This document shows positions 36,764 to 44,874 of a stretch of DNA of 64,000 nt, piece by piece. How positions within the stretch are numbered: position 1 is the stretch's first letter; each line of letters begins with the position of its first letter. A program made the translations under genes and the position numbers. This DNA comes from Granulosicoccus sp964449565 (lineage in GTDB: Bacteria; Pseudomonadota; Gammaproteobacteria; Granulosicoccales; Granulosicoccaceae). The notes under the pieces were generated by a model. The model was given only the letters and a program-made list of their open reading frames with translations, was not told where the DNA came from and did not search any database. The stretch is taken from the NCBI GenBank assembly GCA_964449565.1, contig CAYUZB010000002.1:36719-100718 (forward strand), read 5' to 3'.

Positions 36764-37771
36764 ATGAAAATTCTTGTCACAGGAACAGCGGGCTTTATCG
36801 GCTCGACGCTTGCCTTGAAGTTACTGGCACGCGGTGACGAAGTCATCGGTGTGGACAATGTCAATGACTACTACGATGTGGACTTGAAGCTTGCCCGCCT
36901 TGAACGGGTTAAAGCGTTCGACGGCTTCACTGAAGTGCGCGGAAATATTGAAGACCGCTCTTTGATGGAAAAAACCTTTCGTGACCATCAACCGCAGAGA
37001 GTCGTAAATCTTGCCGCTCAAGCCGGTGTCCGGTATTCCTTGGAAAATCCATATGCCTACATCGACGCTAACATTCTTGGTTTCATGAATGTACTGGAGA
37101 ACTGCAGGCACACAGGCGTTGAGCATCTGGTCTATGCATCAACCAGCTCCGTCTACGGCAACCACACCAATATGCCGTTCTCGACTCACGAGTCGGTCGA
37201 TCATCCCGTCAGCCTGTATGCAGCCACCAAAAAATCCAACGAACTGATGGCGCATACGTATAGCCATCTGTTCAAGCTGCCCACGACTGGCCTACGCTTT
37301 TTTACTGTTTATGGCCCTTGGGGGCGTCCCGACATGGCGCTGTTCTTGTTTACCAAAAACATACTTGCAGGCAAGCCAATCGATGTTTTCAATTATGGCA
37401 AACACAAACGAGACTTCACATTTGTTGAAGATATCGTCGAAGGGGTTGTTCGCACTCTGGACAAAGTCGCAGCCGCGAATCCTGAATTCGATAGCAACAA
37501 GCCTGACCCTGCGTCGAGTTCTGCACCGTTTTGCATCTATAACATCGGTAACAATAAACCGGTGGATCTCGAACACTACATTCGCGTATTGGAAGGTTGC
37601 CTAAACAAGAGCGCCGAAAAAAATCTGCTGCCACTACAGGCTGGCGACGTACCAGACACCTATGCTGATGTCAGCGACCTTGTCAGAGACGTCGACTACA
37701 AACCAGACACCAGTGTTGAAGAGGGTGTAGAACGCTTTGTCGATTGGTACCGCGATTACTACCAAGTTTGA
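36764..37771 (+). CDS. NAD-dependent epimerase (UDP-glucuronate 4-epimerase type)
   Basis: 335 residues. It is an extended SDR: GTAGFIGS Rossmann loop, YASTSSVYG and YAATK (catalytic Tyr/Lys), and the family hallmark FFTVYGPWGRPDMALFLFTK with GKHKRDFTFVEDIVEG. Members interconvert UDP-glucuronate and UDP-galacturonate, though related enzymes act on UDP-N-acetylhexuronates. The preceding dehydrogenase could provide such a product. The pair probably makes an acidic sugar for a surface polysaccharide. Confidence 0.92.
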   Translation: MKILVTGTAGFIGSTLALKLLARGDEVIGVDNVNDYYDVDLKLARLERVKAFDGFTEVRGNIEDRSLMEKTFRDHQPQRVVNLAAQAGVRYSLENPYAYIDANILGFMNVLENCRHTGVEHLVYASTSSVYGNHTNMPFSTHESVDHPVSLYAATKKSNELMAHTYSHLFKLPTTGLRFFTVYGPWGRPDMALFLFTKNILAGKPIDVFNYGKHKRDFTFVEDIVEGVVRTLDKVAAANPEFDSNKPDPASSSAPFCIYNIGNNKPVDLEHYIRVLEGCLNKSAEKNLLPLQAGDVPDTYADVSDLVRDVDYKPDTSVEEGVERFVDWYRDYYQV

Positions 37772-37895
37772 TCCCGAGAGAGCAACACCAACCTTCAAAC
37801 AGCTGAAAGTGACTGATGTAAAAGCGGGCTACGCAGTCGCACTACGTCTTCAACGTTATTAAGGCGCGTGACACCTTTCCAGGTCTCCCGGTCAC

Positions 37896-38105
37896 TTTCA
37901 AGTTCATCGATTGGTGCCTGCGGCTCATCTGCCCGAAAATGGTCCTCCGCNNNNNNNNNNNNNNNNNNNNNNNNNNNNNNNNNNNNNNNNNNNNNNNNNN
38001 NNNNNNNNNNNNNNNNNNNNNNNNNNNNNNNNNNNNNNNNNNNNNNNNNNTTTCAAGTTCATCGATTGGTGCCTGCGGCTCATCTGCCCGAAAATGGTCC
38101 TCCGC
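37896..38105. repeat. Two identical 55-base copies flanking a 100-N gap, probably overlapping contig ends
   Basis: The 55 bases at 37896-37950 are repeated exactly at 38051-38105, immediately on each side of the run of Ns (37951-38050). Because the repeat ends precisely at the gap on both sides, and 55 is a common assembly word length, two contigs that share one word were probably scaffolded without merging. If so, no bases are missing and one copy should be deleted. A true tandem repeat is the alternative. The stretch between the epimerase and the regulator (37772-38173) contains no gene. Confidence 0.85.
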
Positions 38106-38117
38106 TGCCTGCTTTAT

Positions 38118-38123
38118 TATAAT
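38118..38123 (+). promoter_or_regulatory. Possible -10 box of the LysR regulator gene
   Basis: TATAAT, a consensus match, lies 50 bases before ATG 38174 in an AT-rich stretch. No convincing -35 box is seen at the right spacing, so only the -10 is proposed. A ribosome binding site AAGGA precedes the ATG. Confidence 0.35.
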
Positions 38124-38173
38124 ACAATACTATCCATCATTAGCATTGGTAAAACGTATACTTAAGGAAGTCC

Positions 38174-39148
38174 ATGCCAAGTAGCGATCCAACCAATCTG
38201 AACCAACTGCGACAGCTCAGAGCCTTTTGCCACGCGGCCCAAACCGGCAGCATTTCCAAGGCTGCAGCACGACTCAAACTCAGCCAGCCGTCAGTATCGT
38301 TGCAAATCCAAGCGTTGGAGCAAGACCTTGATACCCTGCTTTTCGAGCGTTGTGGGCCAAAGATACGTCTGACACCTGCAGGGGAACTGCTGCTGGAGAT
38401 GTCCCAACCACTGGTTGACGGCTTTACCCGTCTGGCCGACAGCTTCGCGGCAAGACTCGGTAACGTCCACGCTGGATCACTGGATATCGCGTCTGGGGAA
38501 GCGACCTTGCTATACATTCTTCCCGATATCATCAAGGGATTCAGATCTGATTTTCCACAGATTGATGTCAAATTGCACAATGTCACCGGTCATGACGGTA
38601 TGGCCTTACTCCGAGCTGACGAGGTCGATTTTGCCGTTGGCTCCATGATCGATGTGCCTGACGATATGGTTTATCACCCGATCTACGATTTCACACCAGC
38701 ACTGATCATGTGCAAGGGCCATCCCTTGGCTAAAAAGAAAAAAATCACACTCGAGGATATAAGCCCATTTGGACTGATTCTCCCACCACGTCACTTGAGC
38801 ACCTGGAACATGGTCGATCTGGTTTTTCAACAACATAATGTTCCTTACAACGTGGTGCTTGAAGCCGGGGGCTGGGAAGTGATCAAGCGTTATGTCGAAA
38901 TTGATACAGGCATCAGTATTGTGACCAGTATCTGTTTGCGTGATACAGACAACCTTGTTGTCAAACCGATGGAAGACTATTTCCCGACCCGCAGTTACGG
39001 CGTTGTCTTTCGGCGAGGAAAATTCCTGTCGCCACAAGCTAAAAAATTCCTCGAGTTGATGGACGACGATTTTTTCGCCCGGCAAACCGAACCACCGAAA
39101 AAACTCAAAGCAATCGGCCGTCAAGAAGCCCTGATAACCAACTTGTAG
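38174..39148 (+). CDS. LysR-family transcriptional regulator
   Basis: 324 residues. The N-terminal winged helix-turn-helix is clear (about 12-75: LRQLRAFCHAAQTGSISKAA, SQPSVSLQIQALEQDL, LFERCGPKIRLTPAGELLL). The C-terminal two-lobed effector domain (about 100-310) ends with a charged tail. The target genes are not indicated. It ends 13 bases before mnmA and could be cotranscribed with it, though the functional link is not evident. Confidence 0.92.
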   Translation: MPSSDPTNLNQLRQLRAFCHAAQTGSISKAAARLKLSQPSVSLQIQALEQDLDTLLFERCGPKIRLTPAGELLLEMSQPLVDGFTRLADSFAARLGNVHAGSLDIASGEATLLYILPDIIKGFRSDFPQIDVKLHNVTGHDGMALLRADEVDFAVGSMIDVPDDMVYHPIYDFTPALIMCKGHPLAKKKKITLEDISPFGLILPPRHLSTWNMVDLVFQQHNVPYNVVLEAGGWEVIKRYVEIDTGISIVTSICLRDTDNLVVKPMEDYFPTRSYGVVFRRGKFLSPQAKKFLELMDDDFFARQTEPPKKLKAIGRQEALITNL

Positions 39149-39161
39149 ATCGACGCCTCCC

Positions 39162-40238
39162 ATGACGCATGTCATTGTCGGAATGTCTGGCGGAGTTGAT
39201 TCCTCTGTCACCGCCCTGTTGCTGTCAAAGCAAGGCTATGACGTGTCAGGCATCTTCATGCAGAACTGGGAAGATGATGACGAACATTGTACGGCGCGCC
39301 AGGATTATCGCGATGCGTCTGCCGTAGCCAGCACACTCGGCATTCCATTGAGTACAGTCAATTTCGCTGACGAATACTGGGAACGTGTATTCGCCCACTT
39401 TCTCGATGAATACAGTCAGGGACGTACACCCAATCCGGATATCTTGTGTAATAAGGAAATCAAATTTCGCGCCTTTCTGGATCACGCACAAGCGCAAGGT
39501 GCTGACGCAATTGCTACGGGTCACTACGTGCGCAAAGGCAAACGCGAAGGCGGTGTTGACCTGCTTCGTGGACTCGACAGCAATAAGGACCAGAGTTACT
39601 TCCTGCATACGCTCTCAGAGGAACAGATCGCCCCAAGTCTGTTTCCAATAGGCGAGCTGGAAAAAACCGACGTGAGAAAGCTTGCGGCCAGCGCAGGCTT
39701 TCACTTGCATGCAAAAAAAGACAGTACAGGTATCTGCTTTATCGGCGAACGAAAATTCAGCGAATTCCTCGCCGAATACCTTCCCGCCCAACCTGGAGAA
39801 ATAGTCACCGAAGATGGCGACGTGATCGGTCGGCACAATGGATTGATGTTCTACACGCTCGGACAACGTCAGGGACTCGGCATCGGTGGCCGACAGGATT
39901 CGGATGCTTCGCCCTGGTATGTGCTTGACAAGCTTCTGGCGGAAAACCGCTTGCTGGTCGGGCAAGGACACGATAACCCGCTTTTGTTCAAAGACGCGCT
40001 GACCGCACATGATGTCAACTGGATTCGCGGAGTACCCACAGAGACCACCTTCAGCTGCACCGCCAAGACCCGTTATCGCCAGCCCGACCAGCAGGCAACC
40101 GTGACAGTACTGGCAGATGGTCACCTCCATGCGCACTTTGACTTACCTGTCCGAGCGATAACCCCCGGTCAGTCGATCGTTTTATATGATAAGGAAGTGT
40201 GTTTGGGTGGCGGTGTCATCAGTGAGTTAGTTGACTGA
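39162..40238 (+). CDS. mnmA: tRNA-specific 2-thiouridylase MnmA
   Basis: 358 residues. It installs 2-thiouridine at the wobble position of tRNA-Lys, -Glu and -Gln with sulfur from the IscS-Tus relay. The PP-loop GMSGGVDSSVTALLL at the start, the catalytic cysteine in NPDILCNKEIKF and the second in STGICFIGERKF are all present. GLMFYTLGQRQGLGIGG is also characteristic. It is followed 80 bases later by hflD, as in many Gammaproteobacteria. Confidence 0.97.
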   Translation: MTHVIVGMSGGVDSSVTALLLSKQGYDVSGIFMQNWEDDDEHCTARQDYRDASAVASTLGIPLSTVNFADEYWERVFAHFLDEYSQGRTPNPDILCNKEIKFRAFLDHAQAQGADAIATGHYVRKGKREGGVDLLRGLDSNKDQSYFLHTLSEEQIAPSLFPIGELEKTDVRKLAASAGFHLHAKKDSTGICFIGERKFSEFLAEYLPAQPGEIVTEDGDVIGRHNGLMFYTLGQRQGLGIGGRQDSDASPWYVLDKLLAENRLLVGQGHDNPLLFKDALTAHDVNWIRGVPTETTFSCTAKTRYRQPDQQATVTVLADGHLHAHFDLPVRAITPGQSIVLYDKEVCLGGGVISELVD

Positions 40239-40318
40239 CATGATGCAGTCGACAGAAACACGCAAGCAAGCCGACAAGCAAACCTTCGTCGTTCCATTGA
40301 TTCTCTATACTTGATTGA

Positions 40319-40936
40319 ATGAACTCCATCGCTTCGCTCGAAAATCAGACCCTTGCACTAGCTGGAATCTTCCAGTCGGTCAATCTGTGCAAATCGCTCG
40401 CAACCACCGGCCTCTGTAATGAACAGGAGCTCGAAGGCACCTTGCGCTCGATTCTGACCTTGAACACTGATCGGGTCATTGACGCTTACGGTGGCACCGC
40501 CCGCAGCATTGAATCCGGTTTACGCGTTCTCAAAAATCAGTTTGGCGGCAACAACGAAGCCCGCGATCTCGATATAGCTCGCTATGCCCTGTCCCTGATC
40601 CAGCTAGGCAGCAACATCCTCAAGGACGAAAAAACGATTGAGCAACTGCGTATCGGTATCAGCCATGCGCAGTCGCAGAGCAACAACATTCTCGATGAAG
40701 ACATGGTCAATAGTCTGGCCAATCTCTACCGCAGCAGCATCAGCCATTTGAGCCCACGCATCATGGTCAGTGGCGATCCGAAACATTTGAATGACAATGG
40801 TACTGCCTCGAATATTCGCGCCGCACTGCTTGGCGGGCTTCGTTCGGTCGTTTTGTGGCGCCAATGCGGTGGGACGCGACCAAAACTGGTGTTTAATCGA
40901 GCAGCCTATGTCAGGCTCGCCGACGAGTATCTTTAA
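40319..40936 (+). CDS. hflD: High-frequency lysogenization protein HflD homolog
   Basis: 205 residues. QTLALAGIFQSVNLCKSLATTG and LRVLKNQFGGNNEARDLDIARYA, with IRAALLGGLRSVVLWRQCGGTR near the end, are the HflD (DUF489) signatures. It is a peripheral inner-membrane protein. In E. coli it influences lambda CII. Its normal role is not settled. In many relatives purB follows directly. Here purB is 15 kb away and an aminotransferase lies downstream, convergent with hflD. Confidence 0.94.
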   Translation: MNSIASLENQTLALAGIFQSVNLCKSLATTGLCNEQELEGTLRSILTLNTDRVIDAYGGTARSIESGLRVLKNQFGGNNEARDLDIARYALSLIQLGSNILKDEKTIEQLRIGISHAQSQSNNILDEDMVNSLANLYRSSISHLSPRIMVSGDPKHLNDNGTASNIRAALLGGLRSVVLWRQCGGTRPKLVFNRAAYVRLADEYL

Positions 40937-40953
40937 TTCATTATCGAAGGGCG

Positions 40954-42123
40954 CTAAAAAGTCTGTATCGTTTCGACGAATCGCTCGATTTCAGCACTTG
41001 TGTTGAAGTAGTGCACGGAAGCGCGTGTCATCGATTCGATATTGCGAGGCCCAAGATCCAGACGCGCTGACGGCATTTCTGCCACCGATGTATTGATGCC
41101 TTTCGCACGCAAGCTTGGCGTGATCTCTTCGGCCGATACTCCCTCCTTGGTGAACGTCACTATCCCACATTTTTGCACGCCCTGATCCTGTATGGAAATG
41201 GTCGGAATGTTCATAAGCTTCTGGCGTAGTTCGTCAGCCAGTGAGACAACACGCGTATTGATGTTATCGATACCCAAAGCATTCGCATAACGGAATGCCG
41301 CAGCCAATCCAATACGACCTGCCACATAACTCTCCCAATTCTCGAACCGCTTGGCATCGGCTCTCAATTCGAATTCGCTATCACTAGTCCACGTCGCGGA
41401 AAAAAGATCAACAAACGGTGGATCAATGGTCTCCATGAACTCGCGCCGAACATACAGAAATCCAGTACCGCGTGGACCGCGCAGAAATTTTCGCCCGGTC
41501 CCTGACAGGATGTCACATTGAAGAGCTTGTACGTCCAGGGGGATCTGCCCGACGGACTGACAGGCATCAAGAAGATAAATCAAACCGTGTTCCTTCGCGA
41601 CGCGTCCGACGGCCTCTGCCGGATTGACCAGACCACCCTGTGTCGGCACATGAGTAATGGCGATCAGTCGTGTACGCGGTGTAACCAAGGCGGAAATCGC
41701 GGTCACATCAATCTGCCCGTGCTCATCTGAAGGTATCAGATCGATATGCAGATTTCGGCGTTTGGCCTGATGCAACAAGGCAAGATAGTTCGATGCATAT
41801 TCCGACTCGTGCGTGAGTATGCGATCACCGTCTTCGAGCGGCAAACCGTAGAAAGCCATATCCCAGGCACGGGTAGCATTTTCCACATACGCCACTTCGG
41901 CTGCGGATGCGTTCAGTAGTGTTGCGAGCTCTGTATAGAAAGCCTTGAGTTCACTCGCCGCAGAGTGTTCGGCCTCATAAGCCCCCGTTGTGATCTCGAG
42001 GTCGAGATGGGCTTTAACAGCATCACTAACAGGATGCGGCATCAAGGATGCCCCCGCATTGTTGAAATGCACTATTGATTCGCAAGCCGGGGTATCTCGG
42101 CGAACCGCGTCTATGTCGATCAT
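40954..42123 (-). CDS. Class V aminotransferase (cysteine desulfurase-like PLP enzyme)
   Basis: 389 residues. It has the fold-type I PLP pattern of the aminotransferase class V / NifS-like family: VHFNNAGASLMPHPV at the start, LIAITHVPTQGGLVNPAEAVG, YLLDACQSVGQIPLDVQ, and the PLP lysine in SGTGRKFLRGPRGTGFLYVR. It lacks an obvious active-site cysteine loop of IscS type, so sulfur transfer is not implied. It may be a kynureninase- or isopenicillin-epimerase-like lyase or transaminase. The substrate is unknown. The gene is monocistronic and converges with hflD. Confidence 0.87.
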   Translation of the reverse strand: MIDIDAVRRDTPACESIVHFNNAGASLMPHPVSDAVKAHLDLEITTGAYEAEHSAASELKAFYTELATLLNASAAEVAYVENATRAWDMAFYGLPLEDGDRILTHESEYASNYLALLHQAKRRNLHIDLIPSDEHGQIDVTAISALVTPRTRLIAITHVPTQGGLVNPAEAVGRVAKEHGLIYLLDACQSVGQIPLDVQALQCDILSGTGRKFLRGPRGTGFLYVRREFMETIDPPFVDLFSATWTSDSEFELRADAKRFENWESYVAGRIGLAAAFRYANALGIDNINTRVVSLADELRQKLMNIPTISIQDQGVQKCGIVTFTKEGVSAEEITPSLRAKGINTSVAEMPSARLDLGPRNIESMTRASVHYFNTSAEIERFVETIQTF

Positions 42124-42209
42124 CTGTGCCTCCTCAATCGAGGAGGCACAGTATCATTGAGTCAGCTAACCGTGGCGAACAAAGTTGGCTGAGCCTGACA
42201 AATCACCGA

Positions 42210-44816
42210 CTATGACGACAACTGAATGGTGACCGGAATATCCTTGAACTTGATCTTCGCTTCATCAGCCGATTCCTGGAACTCGGCAATCTCATTGAAG
42301 TTCAGGTAGCGATAAACCTCATCGCTCATTGCATCGAGATCCTTGACGTACTCCATATACTCGGCAGGTGTTGGCAATTTACCCAACAAGGCCGCAACCG
42401 CTGCAAGCTCGGCGGAGCTCAAATACACAAAGGCGCCCTTGCCCAGTCGGTTCGGAAAATTACGGGTCGAGGTCGAGACCACCGTCGCCCCGGGTTTCAC
42501 CCGTGCCTGGTTACCCATGCACAGCGAGCAACCCGGCATTTCAAGCCGCGCACCGGCCGCGCCGAAAATGTTGTAGTAGCCCTCTTCCTTCAATTGATGC
42601 TCGTCCATGCGAGTTGGCGGCGCAATCCACAGAACGGTATCAACGTATTCACCGGATTTCTCGATCAGCTTTCCGGCGGCACGATAGTGCCCAATATTGG
42701 TCATGCAAGAACCAATAAACACTTCATCAATCTTTTCACCGGCCACCTCGGACAATGGCTTGACATCGTCCGGGTCGTTAGGACATGCCAGCAGTGGCTC
42801 CTTGATGTCATTCAGATCGATTTCGATGACTTCGAAGTACTCAGCATCGCTGTCAGCTTCAAGCAGGCTTGGGTTTTCCAGCCACTCTTCGAGTTTGCGA
42901 GCGCGTCTTTCAAGCGTTCTCGCGTCGTCGTAGCCCTGATCAATCATCCAGCGCAACATGGTGACATTGGACGTGATGTACTCCTTCAGTGGATCGATGT
43001 CGAGCTTGATCGTGCAACCGCCAGCCGAACGCTCAGCCGTTGCATCGGCAAGTTCAAAGGCTTGTTCCAGTTTCAGATCCTTGAGACCTTCAATTTCGAC
43101 AACCCGACCGGAAAAGACATTTTTCTTGCCCTTCTTTTCAACGGTAAGCAAGCCTCGCTGCAAGGCCGCATAAGGAATCGCGTTGACCAGATCACGTAAG
43201 GTAATACCCGGTTGCATCTCGCCCTTGAAACGCACTAGAACTGATTCAGGCATATTCAATGGCATGACGCCTACCGCTGCGCCAAATGCAACGAGGCCGG
43301 AACCAGCTGGAAACGAAATCCCCATCGGGAATCGTGTATGCGAATCACCACCCGTACCGACCGTATCCGGCAACAACATACGGTTCAGCCAAGAATGAAT
43401 GATGCCATCGCCTGGTCGCAGTGACACACCACCACGGGTTGCCATGAAGTCCGGCAAGGAGTGATGGGTATCAACGTCGATCGGTTTAGGATAAGCCGCG
43501 GTGTGACAGAACGACTGCATGACCAGATCCGCAGTAAAGCCGAGGCAGGCAAGATCCTTAAGCTCATCACGGGTCATGGGGCCGGTTGTGTCCTGCGACC
43601 CTACTGTTGTCATCTTCGGTTCGCAATACTGCCCAGGTCGAACGCCATCAACCCCACAGGCCTTGCCGACAATTTTCTGCGCCAAGGTATAACCCTTGTT
43701 ACTCGGATCATTGGCTCCCGGACGCATGAAAACGTCACTGATTGGCAATCCCATGGCCTCACGTGCCCGATCAGTCAAACCACGTCCGATTATCAGCGGG
43801 ATACGACCACCGGCGCGCACTTCGTCGAGTATCACTTCGTTGCTATATTCAAACGTAGCCAGAACTTCATCGGTACCGCCACGACAAACTTTCATCGCAT
43901 GCGGATAGATATCAATGACATCACCCATCTCCATGGCGCTGACATCACACTCGATCGGTAAGGCACCGGCATCTTCCAGGGTGTTGAAAAAGATCGGGGC
44001 AATCTTGCCACCAAGGACAAAGCCGCCGTCACGACGATTGGGGATATGCGGAATATCATTTCCCATCAGCCACAAGACCGAGTTGGTCGCCGATTTACGC
44101 GAAGAACCGGTTCCGACTACATCACCAACATAGGCGACCGGATGACCCTTTTCTTTCAGCTCTTCAATGGTTTCAAGTGGTTTGGTTGTGAAGCCCTCGC
44201 GCTCAAACTTATGAAAAGCTTTTGCGTGCAAAGGGATATCAGGTCGTGACCAGGCGTCCTGCGCTGGTGACAGGTCATCCGTATTGGTCTCACCCGGGAC
44301 TTTGAAGACGGTGACCGTGATTTTTTCCGGTACCTCATCCTTGGCCAGAAACCATTCGGCATCGGCCCAGGACTGCATGACGCGTTTGGCCGCATCATTG
44401 CCACCATTGGCCTTTTCCTGAACATCATGGAACGCGTCAAACATCAATAATGTGTGGGAAAGTGCATTGACGGCAGTGTCAGCAAGGTCCTTGTCATCAA
44501 GAGCCTCGATCATCGGCGGGATGTTATAACCGCCCAGCATGGTGCCCAGTAATTCAACGGCACGCTTCTTATCGATCAATGGTGAGCTCACTTCACCCTT
44601 GGCAATCGCGGCGAGGAAACCCGCTTTGACATACGCGGCCTCGTCCACCCCTGCAGGGACACGTTCGGACAACAATTCCAACAAGACCTCTTCTTCACCG
44701 GCAGGTGGCGACTTCAACAATTCAACCAGCTCGGCAACTTGCTGCGCCGAAAGTGGTTGCGGCACAACTCCTTGCGCTGCTCTTTCAGCGACGTCTTTGC
44801 GGTAGGCTTCTAACAC
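42210..44816 (-). CDS. acnB: Aconitate hydratase B
   Basis: 868 residues starting with GTG 44816 and a strong AAGGAGG ribosome binding site. It interconverts citrate and isocitrate in the TCA cycle. The N-terminal HEAT-like and swivel domains come first (LEAYRKDVAERAAQG, GTGSSRKSATNSVLWL). The catalytic half contains the three cluster cysteines: one in FIGSCMTNIGHYRAAGK and two in MPGCSLCMGNQ. Codon use and length match AcnB of Gammaproteobacteria. Confidence 0.97.
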   Translation of the reverse strand: MLEAYRKDVAERAAQGVVPQPLSAQQVAELVELLKSPPAGEEEVLLELLSERVPAGVDEAAYVKAGFLAAIAKGEVSSPLIDKKRAVELLGTMLGGYNIPPMIEALDDKDLADTAVNALSHTLLMFDAFHDVQEKANGGNDAAKRVMQSWADAEWFLAKDEVPEKITVTVFKVPGETNTDDLSPAQDAWSRPDIPLHAKAFHKFEREGFTTKPLETIEELKEKGHPVAYVGDVVGTGSSRKSATNSVLWLMGNDIPHIPNRRDGGFVLGGKIAPIFFNTLEDAGALPIECDVSAMEMGDVIDIYPHAMKVCRGGTDEVLATFEYSNEVILDEVRAGGRIPLIIGRGLTDRAREAMGLPISDVFMRPGANDPSNKGYTLAQKIVGKACGVDGVRPGQYCEPKMTTVGSQDTTGPMTRDELKDLACLGFTADLVMQSFCHTAAYPKPIDVDTHHSLPDFMATRGGVSLRPGDGIIHSWLNRMLLPDTVGTGGDSHTRFPMGISFPAGSGLVAFGAAVGVMPLNMPESVLVRFKGEMQPGITLRDLVNAIPYAALQRGLLTVEKKGKKNVFSGRVVEIEGLKDLKLEQAFELADATAERSAGGCTIKLDIDPLKEYITSNVTMLRWMIDQGYDDARTLERRARKLEEWLENPSLLEADSDAEYFEVIEIDLNDIKEPLLACPNDPDDVKPLSEVAGEKIDEVFIGSCMTNIGHYRAAGKLIEKSGEYVDTVLWIAPPTRMDEHQLKEEGYYNIFGAAGARLEMPGCSLCMGNQARVKPGATVVSTSTRNFPNRLGKGAFVYLSSAELAAVAALLGKLPTPAEYMEYVKDLDAMSDEVYRYLNFNEIAEFQESADEAKIKFKDIPVTIQLSS

Positions 44817-44874
44817 GAGGATTTCCTCCTTACAGAAATTCCAAGATAAAATTTACAGGTATGTTGCCAATAGC

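Noticed and set aside
37805..37899. Inverted repeat GAAAGTGAC/GTCACTTTC as terminal repeats of a mobile element
   Set aside because: Nine bases, no transposase between them and next to an assembly artefact.
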